Shown piece by piece: positions 32,914 through 41,135 of a stretch of DNA of 64,000 nucleotides. Numbering within the stretch: position 1 is the stretch's first letter; each line of letters begins with the position of its first letter. Under the pieces are notes generated by a model. That model saw only the letters and a list, made by a program, of their open reading frames with translations. It searched no databases and was not told where the DNA came from. The DNA comes from Halomonas organivorans. Its GTDB lineage: Bacteria; Pseudomonadota; Gammaproteobacteria; Pseudomonadales; Halomonadaceae. Made by a program: the position numbers and the translations under genes. The stretch covers positions 174,309 to 238,308 of the forward strand of contig NZ_JACHXM010000004.1 in NCBI RefSeq assembly GCF_014192055.1, in the 5' to 3' direction.

Positions 32914-33549
32914 TTACTTGCCGGGCTGCTTGACCAGCCGCAGGTAGGGTTTCTTCTCGTCCCAGCCTTCGGGGAACAGCTTGGCGGCTTCCTCGTTGCT
33001 GACCGCAGGCACGATGATGCAGTCGCCGCCCGGCTGCCAGTTCACCGGGGTGGCCAGCTTGTGGGAGTCGGTGAGCTGCAGGCTGTCGAGCACGCGCAGG
33101 ATCTCGTCGAAGTGGCGCCCGGTGCTGGCCGGATAGGTCAGGGTCAGGCGGATCTTCTTGTTGGGGTCGACGATGAACACGCTACGCACCGTCAGGGTGT
33201 CGTTGGCGTTGGGATGGATCATGTCGTAGAGGTCGCTGACCTTGCGGTCGGCGTCGGCCAGCAGAGGGAAGTTCAGGGCGCTGCCCTGGGTTTCCTGGAT
33301 ATCGCCGGCCCAGGCCTTGTGATCCTCGAGCGGGTCCACCGACAGCCCGATGACCTTGGTGTTGCGCTTTTCGAACTCCGGCTTGAGCCGCGAGACCTCA
33401 CCGAGTTCGGTGGTGCACACCGGGGTGAAGTCCTTGGGATGGGAGAACAGGATCACCCAGCTGTCGCCGGCCCACTCGTGGAAGTGGATGGGACCCTCGG
33501 TGCTTTCCTGGGTAAAGTCGGGTGCGATATCGCCGAGTCGCAGTGACAT
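32914..33549 (-). CDS. 1-Cys peroxiredoxin (Prx6 subfamily)
   Basis: Start at 33549 (MSLRLGDIAPDF) after AAGGAGGACACC, giving 211 residues. The peroxidatic cysteine is Cys45 in DFTPVCTTELGE. The long C-terminal arm (LTYPASTGRHFDEILRVLDSLQL, in outline, then NWQPGGDCIIVP) is that of the Prx6 group. It reduces peroxides in the cytoplasm using thiols. It stands alone between its terminator and a divergently spaced promoter, with no neighbouring reductase. Confidence 0.95.
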   Translation of the reverse strand: MSLRLGDIAPDFTQESTEGPIHFHEWAGDSWVILFSHPKDFTPVCTTELGEVSRLKPEFEKRNTKVIGLSVDPLEDHKAWAGDIQETQGSALNFPLLADADRKVSDLYDMIHPNANDTLTVRSVFIVDPNKKIRLTLTYPASTGRHFDEILRVLDSLQLTDSHKLATPVNWQPGGDCIIVPAVSNEEAAKLFPEGWDEKKPYLRLVKQPGK

Positions 33550-33722
33550 GGTGTCCTCCTTGGGTCGAAAGGTCGGCATCGCCAGACGATGCCGAGCGGT
33601 CAATGAAGCAGGATTGCACGCTCCGGCGGAGCGGGAAAAGAATTCCTGGTCATATTGTTGGGCAATGTCCGAAGCCATGTTCGACGCCCTGCTCGCCAAG
33701 TGCGCGTAATGCGTGTCGGGCG

Positions 33723-34181
33723 TCACGGTGCCGGGGCGGCGGCACCCAGGAAGCGCTCCTGCCAGTAATCCAGCGACAGCGAGGTCACGCTGACCCGGCG
33801 GCCGCGCCCTGGCGCGTGGATCATCTCGCCGTCGCCCAGGTAGATGCCCACGTGGCTGGCATCGCCACCGCCGGCGGTGTCGAAGAACAGCAGGTCGCCG
33901 GGGCGTGCCTCGTCGATCGGCGGCAGGCGCGCGAACTGTCGGCGCGAGGTGCGCGGTACCGAGATGCCCGCCCGAGAGTAGACCCGCTGCACCAGGCCCG
34001 AGCAGTCCAGCCCGCTGGCATCCGTGCCGCCGAAGCGGTAGGGCGTACCCAACGACTGGCGCGCCTCGGCGAGGACCAGCGCCCGGTCCACCGACAGGCC
34101 GCCGCCATCGCGCATGGCCAGATCAGGGCCGGCACAGCCGGCAAGCGCCAGCAGCATCGCCAGCACGACCAGCGGCATCAT
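33723..34181 (-). CDS. NlpC/P60-family lipoprotein, putative cell-wall endopeptidase
   Basis: The start is uncertain: ATG at 34181 puts a lipobox (LALAGC, Cys16) at the right place, while the frame extends to 34247. From 34181 the protein has 152 residues. The catalytic Cys60 (GLDCSGLVQRVY), His110 (ASHVGIYLG) and His122 (MIHAPGRG) of NlpC/P60 peptidases are all present. It would be an outer-membrane-anchored hydrolase cleaving D-glutamyl-diaminopimelate links in peptidoglycan, like Spr/NlpC. No strong ribosome-binding site is visible for either start. Confidence 0.88.
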   Translation of the reverse strand: MMPLVVLAMLLALAGCAGPDLAMRDGGGLSVDRALVLAEARQSLGTPYRFGGTDASGLDCSGLVQRVYSRAGISVPRTSRRQFARLPPIDEARPGDLLFFDTAGGGDASHVGIYLGDGEMIHAPGRGRRVSVTSLSLDYWQERFLGAAAPAP

Positions 34182-34313
34182 CCGTTCGAGGCGTATCGCG
34201 ACGCAAAGCGCCGGGGCGGGTGAAGCTGGAGTCGCTGGCATGGGCATCTCGCGGGGCGTCCGTTTTCCCTCTTGTCGTTCCCAGCCTAGCCGCCCCGTAC
34301 GGCTCTGTGAACA

Positions 34314-34658
34314 TCAGCGGAAGGCGATTCTCGTGCCGTGGGTCAGCATCTCGTCGGGGGTCATGGCATGGCCGGGGACGCCGATCATCTCGTCGCCGCA
34401 CTGGTCCGACCAGGTCAGCACTCCGTGGGTCAGCCCCAGGCCGCCCAGCAGGTCGCGGATTTCACCGGTGCCGAGGAAGGTACAGGTCTTGCCCTGCTTG
34501 TCGGAGAGGGTGGACACGCCGTTGGCGTGATGGAAGCGGACCGTGTAGATGCCGTCCATGGACTCCACCTCGACGATCGGCGAGAAGCCGTGGGAGAGGG
34601 CGTGGGAGAGTTCTTTGAGGGTGATGTGGTCCCCCAGGGACATGTCGATGGCGGTCAT
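34314..34658 (-). CDS. Small cytoplasmic protein, DUF6482-like
   Basis: Start at 34658 (MTAIDMSLGDHITL) with GGGAG upstream, giving 114 residues. The pattern VEVESMDGIYTVRF, then LSDKQGKTCTFLGTGEIRDLL resembles DUF6482 proteins of Pseudomonas and Halomonas. The family has no known function. The protein has no signal peptide or membrane segment. It appears monocistronic, upstream of the NlpC/P60 gene on the same strand. Confidence 0.7.
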   Translation of the reverse strand: MTAIDMSLGDHITLKELSHALSHGFSPIVEVESMDGIYTVRFHHANGVSTLSDKQGKTCTFLGTGEIRDLLGGLGLTHGVLTWSDQCGDEMIGVPGHAMTPDEMLTHGTRIAFR

Positions 34659-34824
34659 CTCGGGCTCCCGGCTGGTTGATGGCGTATAGAAAATGTAGAA
34701 CTTCAGTCGAAACCCCGCCAGTGGCGATGAGGGAAGGGAATCCATGCAGGCCAGGAGCCGGAGAGGGCGTAAGGGAGTTGTCGTGATTCCTTGTCATGTA
34801 TAGTTCTTGTATCGAAAAATGGTC

Positions 34825-34866
34825 CTGCGGGCTGCGGGCTGCGGGCTGCGGGCTGCGGGCTGCGGG
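34825..34866 (+). repeat. Tandem heptanucleotide repeat, six copies of CTGCGGG
   Basis: Six perfect seven-base units run without interruption in the 272-base gap between the DUF6482 gene (minus) and glyoxalase I (plus). A seven-base unit shifts the frame with each change in copy number, but no gene crosses it, so any effect would be on the spacing of the divergent promoters. Confidence 0.9.
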
Positions 34867-34930
34867 GTGGAAAAATGGCCCGCTTGCCTCCATACCTGAA
34901 ATATCTTTCGAGCGTGGACAAGGAGATCCC

Positions 34931-35464
34931 ATGAGTTTCACTGGCGAGCAACATCCCGGCGTCAAGACGCCTACCGGCGACACCGACGGTTTCCGCCTCA
35001 ACCACACCATGCTGCGGGTCAAGGACCCGGAGGCGTCCCTGGCGTTCTACTCGCGGGTCTTCGGCATGCGCGTGCTGCGCCGCCTCGACTTCGAGGAGAT
35101 GCAGTTCTCGCTGTACTTCCTCGCCAAGCTCGAGGACGGGGACCGGGTGCCGGAGGACGTCGACGAGCGTACCGTCTGGACCTTCGGCCAGAAGGGGCTG
35201 CTGGAGCTGACCCACAACTGGGGCACCGAGGACCAGGCGGACTTCGCCTATCACGACGGCAACGCCGAGCCCCAGGGCTTCGGCCACATCTGCTTCTCGG
35301 TGCCGGACCTGGAGGCCGCGGTGGCCTGGTTCGATGCCAATGAGGTCGAGTTCATCAAGCGCCCGGACCAGGGCAAGATGAAGGATGTGGTCTTCGTCAA
35401 GGACGTGGACGGCTACTGGATCGAGGTGGTCGAGGCCGCCAAGATGGTCGGCAAGGGCGATTGA
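34931..35464 (+). CDS. gloA: Lactoylglutathione lyase (glyoxalase I)
   Basis: Start at 34931 after AAGGAG, giving 177 residues, the long form of the enzyme. RLNHTMLRVKDPEASLAFY holds the first metal histidine, LLELTHNWG the first glutamate, FGHICFSVPD the second histidine, and DGYWIEVVEA the second glutamate. It isomerises the hemithioacetal of methylglyoxal and glutathione. It stands alone, preceded by the heptamer repeat region and followed by the betaine binding-protein gene 111 bases later. Confidence 0.95.
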   Translation: MSFTGEQHPGVKTPTGDTDGFRLNHTMLRVKDPEASLAFYSRVFGMRVLRRLDFEEMQFSLYFLAKLEDGDRVPEDVDERTVWTFGQKGLLELTHNWGTEDQADFAYHDGNAEPQGFGHICFSVPDLEAAVAWFDANEVEFIKRPDQGKMKDVVFVKDVDGYWIEVVEAAKMVGKGD

Positions 35465-35575
35465 CGCCGGCGCCGGGCCGTCGACGAGCGTTGACGGCCC
35501 GGCTTGTCGATATAGCCCGATGGCATTAGGGTCTGCGGCGTGTTTCATCACGGCGTATCCCGCCAAGGAGTCCCG

Positions 35576-36532
35576 ATGCCCCTGTCCCATCGTCCCCTCT
35601 CGCTCGTGCTGGCCGGTTCCCTGCTGGCCTTCGGCGGCCTGGCCCAGGCCGAAGAGTCGGCCCAGGTCCGCTTCTCCGTGCCCTCCTGGCCCGGCGTGAC
35701 CGTCAAGACCGCCCTGGCCTCCACCCTGCTCGAGACCCTCGGCTATGCGCCCCAGTCGGCCGAGCTCGGTGCCACCATCACCTACGAGGCGCTGACCCAG
35801 CACGAAGTCGATGTCTTCCTCGCCGGCTGGCTGCCCGCTCAGAAGGGCATGTACGACACCGCCATGGAAGAGGGCGTGCTGAAGGATCTGGGCAACAACG
35901 TCGACGGTGCCCGCCTCGGCTTCGCCGTGCCCACCTACGTCTACGACGCCGGCCTGACCTCCGCCGAGCAGTTGGACGACCCCGAGTTCGCCGACCAGCT
36001 GGAGAGCACCGTCTACTCCATCGAGGCGGGCACCGGGATGAGCGAGATCCTCAACGGGGCGGTGGAAGACGACGCCTACGGCCTGGGCGACTGGCGCCTC
36101 TCCGAAACCTCCACCCCGGGCATGCTCAGCGCGGTGAAGAGCGCCATCTCGCGCGACGAGTGGATCGTCTTCGCCGGTTGGACGCCGCACTGGATGAACA
36201 TCGAATACGACGTGAAGTACCTCGACGATCCCGAGGACCTGTGGGGGCCGAACCAGGGCTCGAGCGACGTGAAGACCCTGGTGACCACCGACTTCGCCGA
36301 CGCGCATCCCAATGCGACGCGTCTGCTCGACCAGCTGAGCTTCACTGCCGACGACCAGAGCAAGATGATCCTCGGCTTCAGCTACGAGGAGCGCGAGCCG
36401 GACGCGGTGGCCCTGGAGTGGCTGCGGGCGCATCCGGCGAAGGTCCAGGCCTTCCTCGACGGCGTGACCACCCGCGACGGCCAGCCGGCCTGGCCGGTGG
36501 TGCAGCAGGCGCTGGAGATTCCCGAGGCCTGA
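35576..36532 (+). CDS. Glycine betaine/choline-type ABC substrate-binding protein (OpuAC/ProX family), orphan
   Basis: Start at 35576 (MPLSHRPLSLV) after CAAGGAG, giving 318 residues. The signal peptide ends LAQA. The OpuAC fold shows in VRFSVPSWPGVTVKTALAS, GWLPAQKGMYD and VFAGWTPHWMNIEYDVKYL (in outline), the last supplying tryptophans for a quaternary-ammonium cage. It captures betaine, choline or similar osmolytes in the periplasm. No ATPase or permease is encoded beside it, so it must work with a transporter elsewhere. A strong hairpin follows. Confidence 0.88.
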   Translation: MPLSHRPLSLVLAGSLLAFGGLAQAEESAQVRFSVPSWPGVTVKTALASTLLETLGYAPQSAELGATITYEALTQHEVDVFLAGWLPAQKGMYDTAMEEGVLKDLGNNVDGARLGFAVPTYVYDAGLTSAEQLDDPEFADQLESTVYSIEAGTGMSEILNGAVEDDAYGLGDWRLSETSTPGMLSAVKSAISRDEWIVFAGWTPHWMNIEYDVKYLDDPEDLWGPNQGSSDVKTLVTTDFADAHPNATRLLDQLSFTADDQSKMILGFSYEEREPDAVALEWLRAHPAKVQAFLDGVTTRDGQPAWPVVQQALEIPEA

Positions 36533-36554
36533 TCTCGGCCAACGCCGCCCTGCA

Positions 36555-36591
36555 CGACGAGGCCGCCCTTCGGGGCGGCCTCGTTCGTTGG
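36555..36591 (+). terminator. Terminator hairpin, first of two identical 37-bp copies
   Basis: ACGAGGCCGCCC pairs with GGGCGGCCTCGT around a TTC loop, followed by TCGTT. It lies between convergent genes and may serve both. The whole 37 bases recur exactly at 41952-41988. Confidence 0.8.
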
Positions 36592-36602
36592 GGGATGGCG
36601 GC

Positions 36603-37406
36603 TCACCGGCGCGACGCCAGCAGGGCCTCGGCCATTTCCACGAACCCTTCGCCGTGGCTGGCATCGCACAGCCAGCGTGGCGGGCACGGCAGGTGATCGA
36701 GGTGCGGGGCCAGGTTGGCCACGCCCACGCCGAGGGGGTGGCGTTGAAACAGCGAGGCGTCGTTGGGGGCATCGCCGATGAACAGCACGCGCTCGCGACA
36801 CGCCTCGGCATCGAGGCCGAGATCGTGCTCCAGCACCCAGGAGGCCATGGTCGCCTTGTCATGATCGCCGAACCAGGCGTTGACGTGGATCGAGCTCGCC
36901 CGGGCACTGGCGCCGGCTTCCCGAAAGGCCACGATCAGCTGGTCGATCGCGGCGGCGTCGAGCGGCTCGACGTCCTGGGCATGATCGACGGCGACATCGG
37001 CCAGGCGATAGGGCTGGTCGGCGGCGAGCCGGGCCCCGGGGACGTCGCGCATGGTGCGTTCGGCGATCGCCAGCAGGCGTTGCTGCTCCTCGCGCAGCGC
37101 CGGCAATGGGCGCACGCTGTGCACGTCCAGTCCCCCGCTCGCCGTGCGCCGGAAGCGAAAGGCGCCGCTTTCCCCGATCACCGCCGCCACCGGCCAGGCG
37201 CGGACGATATGGTCGCACCAGCCGGCGCAGCCGCCGGTGACGGGAATCACCGTGACGCCAGCGGCGGCCAGCCGCTCGATGGCGGCCAGCGTGGTGCTGG
37301 CCAGCTGGCCGTGGCGGGTCAGGGTGTCGTCGACATCGGTGAGGACCACCGAGACGCGGGCCAGCTCTTGCGGCGATGCCGACTTGAGGGAAGTGGGTGC
37401 CGTCAT
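36603..37406 (-). CDS. HAD-superfamily (Cof/IIB-type) phosphatase
   Basis: A 267-residue HAD hydrolase. The nucleophile motif is LTDVDDTLT (Asp24, Asp26), motif II lies in VIPVTGG near residue 57, and the motif IV region is FIGDAPNDASLF near 217. The long cap between these is typical of IIB enzymes such as sugar-phosphate phosphatases. The start overlaps the stop of the DeoR gene by four bases, so the two are one unit, divergent from phnDCEE. A likely job is dephosphorylation of a compound delivered by, or made from the substrate of, that importer. Confidence 0.88.
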   Translation of the reverse strand: MTAPTSLKSASPQELARVSVVLTDVDDTLTRHGQLASTTLAAIERLAAAGVTVIPVTGGCAGWCDHIVRAWPVAAVIGESGAFRFRRTASGGLDVHSVRPLPALREEQQRLLAIAERTMRDVPGARLAADQPYRLADVAVDHAQDVEPLDAAAIDQLIVAFREAGASARASSIHVNAWFGDHDKATMASWVLEHDLGLDAEACRERVLFIGDAPNDASLFQRHPLGVGVANLAPHLDHLPCPPRWLCDASHGEGFVEMAEALLASRR

Positions 37407-38236
37407 GCGATGTCCTCGGAAGAGCGTTGCGGATCGGCCGGCAGCAATCGATGCTCGGCCGGCGCCGGGTCGGCGACGTGCACCGCCACGCCGGCGCGTT
37501 GCAGGTGCCGGGCCAGGGCCTCGGGGGGCTGGCGATCGGTAACGATGCCGTCGAGCACGCTCAGCGGCGCCACGAGCTCGAGCACGGTCTGTGCGAACTT
37601 GGTGTGATCGACGAGCAGGTAGGTGCGCTCGCTGCGTTCGATCAGTCGCCGTTTCACCCAGGCGGCGTCGCGATTGACGTCGAGGATGCCCTCTCCGGTG
37701 AGGCCGCTGGCGCCGATGAACGCGATGTTGGCGTGAAAGCGTGACAGGTAGTCGGTGGTGTCCTGGCCGAACACGCCGCCCTCGCGGGCATTGAAGTCAC
37801 CGGGGCAGAGAATCAGCCGCGCCGCCGACGAGGCCATGGCGCTCGCCACCGGATAGCTGTTGGTAATCACGGTCAGCGCCTCGCCGCTGGCGCCGAGCTG
37901 CCAGGCGAGCTGGGTGGTGGTGGAACCGGCGTCGATCATCACCACCTGCCCCGGCTCCACCAGCCGGGCGGCGGCATGGGAGATGGCCCGACGCTCGTCG
38001 ACGGTGGCCCGTTCGCGCTCGTCGATGGGCGGCTGGATGCCCATGGGGCGGGCCACGGCGCCGCCGTGCGCGCGATCGAGGAGGCCCTGGTCGCTGAGCG
38101 AGTCCAGGTCGCGACGAATCGTCTCGGTCGTGACGCCGAAGCGGGACGCCAGCGCGGCGATGCGCACGTGAGGGGTGTAGCGCAGGGCCTCGAGGATCTC
38201 GGCGTGACGTTCGTCCTTGCGCGGTTTGCGGCTCAT
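37403..38236 (-). CDS. DeoR/GlpR-family transcriptional regulator
   Basis: Start placed at 38236 (MSRKPRKDERH), giving 277 residues; GTG at 38266 is an alternative. N-terminal DeoR winged helix: HAEILEALRYTPHVRIAALASRFGVTTETIRRDL in outline, residues about 11-45, then DRAHGG. The C-terminal sugar-phosphate-sensing domain shows IDAGSTTTQLA, FIGASGL and VDHTKF. Such repressors respond to phosphorylated sugars or polyols. It is divergent from phnD, with the palindrome at 38276 between them, and co-transcribed with a HAD phosphatase. This argues that the importer's true cargo is a phosphorylated metabolite. Confidence 0.92.
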   Translation of the reverse strand: MSRKPRKDERHAEILEALRYTPHVRIAALASRFGVTTETIRRDLDSLSDQGLLDRAHGGAVARPMGIQPPIDERERATVDERRAISHAAARLVEPGQVVMIDAGSTTTQLAWQLGASGEALTVITNSYPVASAMASSAARLILCPGDFNAREGGVFGQDTTDYLSRFHANIAFIGASGLTGEGILDVNRDAAWVKRRLIERSERTYLLVDHTKFAQTVLELVAPLSVLDGIVTDRQPPEALARHLQRAGVAVHVADPAPAEHRLLPADPQRSSEDIA

Positions 38237-38275
38237 GACGAGGGGCTCCGGCTGGGCGTTGTCCACACTCTAATC

Positions 38276-38289
38276 TGTGGTTTACCACA
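38276..38289. promoter_or_regulatory. Palindrome TGTGGT-TT-ACCACA, probable DeoR-family operator
   Basis: A perfect 6-2-6 inverted repeat lies 40 bases upstream of the regulator start in the intergenic region shared with phnD. A second, looser dyad (TGAAA gccaaa TTTCA) lies at about 38331-38346, closer to phnD. Either could give joint control of both units. Confidence 0.6.
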
Positions 38290-38411
38290 TTGAATTGCGA
38301 CTATAGGCGAATTTGGCCGTCATTGTGTTGTGAAAGCCAAATTTCATGACTAGCCTCCTGTGAAACCCCACACCAATAATCACAGTTCAGGGGACACAAG
38401 GAGCCCTCGCC

Positions 38412-39455
38412 ATGATGCTCGACTCTTCCTTCCGCTCTCTCGTGGCAACGCTGTCCGGCATGGCGCCCGTGACGCCCGGCCGCCGGCGCTCCGGAAGCCT
38501 GCTCACCGCGGCCCTGCTGGCGACCCTGCCGTTCACGGCACAGGCCGCCGACGATTGTCCGCAGCGTGGCGACCTGGCACCGATCTACTGCGACGCCAAC
38601 GGCGACATGGTCGCCGACGCGCCCAGCGATCCCGGCGAATACCTCGATCCGGACACGCTGATCTTTGCCTACACCCCGGTCGAGGATCCGGCCATCTACG
38701 CCGATATCTGGGAACCGTTCATCGAGCACATGCGCGAGGTGACCGGCAAGGACGTGCGCTTCTATGCGGTGCAGTCCAATGCCGCCGAGATCGAGGCCAT
38801 GCGCAGCAACCGCATTCACGTCGCCGGCTTCTCCACCGGGCCGACGCCCTTCGCGGTCAACCTCGCCGGAGCGGTGCCGTTTGCCATCATGGGCTCCGAG
38901 GACGGCGAGTTCGGTTACACGCTGCAGCTCTATACCCGCAAGGACAGCGGTATCGACAGCATGGAAGACCTGGCGGGCAAGCGTGTCGCTCACACCTCGC
39001 CGACCTCCAACTCCGGCAACCTCGCGCCGCGCGCGCTGTTCCCGAAGATGGGCATCGTGCCGGACGAAGACTACGAGGTGGTGTACTCGGGCTCCCACGA
39101 CCAGTCGATGCTCGGCGTGGTCGCCGGCGACTACGATGCCGCCCCGGTGGCGTCCGAGGTGGTCGATCGCATGGCCGAGCGCGGCCTCTACGACCCCGAG
39201 GAGGTCAAGATCGTCTATGAATCCAAGCCGTTTCCCACCACCTCGTACACCTACGCCCACAACCTCAAGCCCGAGCTGATCGACAAGATCAAGGAAGCGT
39301 TCTTCACCTTCGACATGCAGGGCACCGAACTCGGCGATGAGTTCGAAGGCGTCACCAAGTTCGTGCCGGTGACCTACAAGAACGACTGGGAGGTCATTCG
39401 CGACATCCAGGAAGCCAATGGTGTGACCTACACCACCGACAACCTGGAAGGCTGA
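38412..39455 (+). CDS. phnD: Phosphonate/phosphate-ester-type ABC substrate-binding protein (PhnD family)
   Basis: A 347-residue protein. A long N-terminal region ends in a signal peptide (LLTAALLATLPFTAQA). PhnD motifs follow: FAYTPVEDPAIYADIW near residue 81, YAVQSNAAEIEAMRSNR near 118, and the oxyanion-binding TSPTSNSGNLAP near 196. It binds phosphonates, phosphite or related oxyanions in the periplasm. The mature N-terminus has a short extension with two cysteines (DCPQRGD, IYCDANGD) that may form a disulfide. AAGGAG precedes the ATG. It is the first gene of phnDCEE. Confidence 0.9.
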   Translation: MMLDSSFRSLVATLSGMAPVTPGRRRSGSLLTAALLATLPFTAQAADDCPQRGDLAPIYCDANGDMVADAPSDPGEYLDPDTLIFAYTPVEDPAIYADIWEPFIEHMREVTGKDVRFYAVQSNAAEIEAMRSNRIHVAGFSTGPTPFAVNLAGAVPFAIMGSEDGEFGYTLQLYTRKDSGIDSMEDLAGKRVAHTSPTSNSGNLAPRALFPKMGIVPDEDYEVVYSGSHDQSMLGVVAGDYDAAPVASEVVDRMAERGLYDPEEVKIVYESKPFPTTSYTYAHNLKPELIDKIKEAFFTFDMQGTELGDEFEGVTKFVPVTYKNDWEVIRDIQEANGVTYTTDNLEG

Positions 39456-39543
39456 GTCCGCCGAGACGGACGGCGGCGCCGGTCCGGCGCCGCGGCCACT
39501 GACGCCCGGCCCCTCGCGAGAGGGGCCGGGCGAGGAGAATGAG

Positions 39544-40335
39544 ATGTTGCGAATCCGACAGTTAGTCAAACGCTACGGGCACGGCGAGCCGGTGCTTCGC
39601 GACCTGGACCTCGAGGTGCCCGGCGAATCGGTGGTGTCGATCATCGGCGCCTCGGGGGCCGGGAAGAGCACCCTGCTGCGCTGCATCAACCGGCTGGTCG
39701 AGCCGACCTCGGGCAGTATCGAGCTCAACGGCGCCGAGCTGACCCGGCTCAAGGGCGACGAACTGCGCAAGGCGCGCCGACGCATCGGCATGATCTTCCA
39801 GGGCTTCAACCTGGTCGATCGCCTGACCGTGATGGAGAACGTGCAGTGCGGGCGGCTGGGATACATTCCCTACTGGCGTGCCGCGCTGCGCAAGTATCCC
39901 GCCGAGGACATCGAGCGGGCCTACGAGCTCATGGAACGCGTCGGCATCGCCCACTACGCCAGCAAGCGGGCCGACGAGCTGTCCGGCGGCGAGCGCCAGC
40001 GCGTGGGCGTGGTGCGGGCGCTGATGCAGAATCCCGAGATCCTGCTCGCCGACGAACCAACCGCCTCGCTCGATCCGGTCAGCTCGCGCCAGATCATGGA
40101 GCTGCTGCAGACCCTTTCCCAGGAGCTGCAGCTACCGGTACTGATCAATATCCACAACGTCGGCGAGGCGCGCGAATACACTCAGCGCATCGTCGGCATG
40201 CGTTTCGGGCGGCTGATCTTCGACGGCAAGCCCGACGAACTCGACCAGGACGCGATGGATGCCGTCTACAGCGGCACGCCCGCGGAGGATCGGCAGCAGG
40301 CAGAGCAGGATACCGCTCGGGCGGTGATCTCATGA
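39544..40335 (+). CDS. phnC: Phosphonate-type ABC transporter ATP-binding protein
   Basis: A 263-residue ATPase. Walker A GASGAGKST near residue 34, Q-loop IFQGFNLVDRL, signature LSGGERQR near 148, Walker B ILLADEPTASLD near 169. The switch histidine is in LINIHNVGEA. The family call as PhnC rests on YGHGEPVLRDLDL and NVQCGRLGY. It lies 88 bases after phnD, its stop overlaps the first permease (ATGA), and AGGAGA precedes its start. Confidence 0.93.
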   Translation: MLRIRQLVKRYGHGEPVLRDLDLEVPGESVVSIIGASGAGKSTLLRCINRLVEPTSGSIELNGAELTRLKGDELRKARRRIGMIFQGFNLVDRLTVMENVQCGRLGYIPYWRAALRKYPAEDIERAYELMERVGIAHYASKRADELSGGERQRVGVVRALMQNPEILLADEPTASLDPVSSRQIMELLQTLSQELQLPVLINIHNVGEAREYTQRIVGMRFGRLIFDGKPDELDQDAMDAVYSGTPAEDRQQAEQDTARAVIS

Positions 40336-41135
40336 GCGACGCCACGACTGCCCCGCGAACCTGGCGCAAGCCGCCGTTCATCGCCAACCCCTGGCTGCGC
40401 TGGGGGCTCATGCTCGGCGCGCTGGTCTACCTGGGCTGGGCGGCCTCGACGCTGCCGTTCGACTGGGCGCGCATCAGCCAGGGCATCGAACGCGCCGCGC
40501 GCATCTTCTCGGGCGCCTTCCCGCCGAGCTTCGTGCGCCACGAGCTGCTCATCAAGGGTTTCCTGGAGAGCCTGCAGATCGCCATTCTCGCGACGCTGCT
40601 GGGGCTGGGACTCAGCGTGCCCATCGCCTTCATGGCGGCGCGCAACATCGCCGCCAAGCCGGTCTACCTGATCGGCCGGGCGCTGATCATCATCGCCCGC
40701 AGCTTTCACCCGGTGATCGTGGCGATCCTGTTCGTCAAGGCGGTGGGGTTCGGGCCGGTGGCCGGGATCCTGACCTTGACCATCTATTCCATCGGCTTCG
40801 TGGCCAAGATGCTGGCCGAGCGCATCGAGGAGATCGACTGGGGGCAGGTCGAGGCGCTGCGCGCCAGCGGTACCCGCTATCTCACCGTGCTGCAGTTCGC
40901 CGTGCTGCCGCAGATCATGCCGCGCCAGATCGGCCTGTCGATCTATCAGCTCGACAGCAACCTGCGCGCCTCCGCGGTGGTGGGCATCGTCGGTGCGGGC
41001 GGCATTGGCTCGACGCTGATGAACGCCTTCGGCCGCTACGACTACGACTTCGCGCTGGCCATCACCCTGGTAATCATCGCCGTGATCCTGGTCAGCGAGG
41101 CCATCAGCGGGCGCATTCGGAGGGCGATCTGGTGA
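40332..41135 (+). CDS. phnE: Phosphonate-type ABC transporter permease (first of two)
   Basis: Start at 40332 (MSDATTAPRTWRKPPF), giving 267 residues. The hydrophobic segments and PhnE signature include FMAARNIAAKP, ARSFHPVIVAILFVKAVGFG and the EAA-like loop VEALRASGTRYLTVLQF, followed by VVGIVGAGGIG. It forms half of a heterodimeric channel with the next gene. The four-base overlaps on both sides imply tight coupling. Confidence 0.93.
   Translation: MSDATTAPRTWRKPPFIANPWLRWGLMLGALVYLGWAASTLPFDWARISQGIERAARIFSGAFPPSFVRHELLIKGFLESLQIAILATLLGLGLSVPIAFMAARNIAAKPVYLIGRALIIIARSFHPVIVAILFVKAVGFGPVAGILTLTIYSIGFVAKMLAERIEEIDWGQVEALRASGTRYLTVLQFAVLPQIMPRQIGLSIYQLDSNLRASAVVGIVGAGGIGSTLMNAFGRYDYDFALAITLVIIAVILVSEAISGRIRRAIW

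Noticed and set aside
34703..36907. 734-codon minus-strand frame across gloA and the betaine-binding gene
   Set aside because: Antisense to two well-supported genes and includes translation of the heptamer repeat; no domain.
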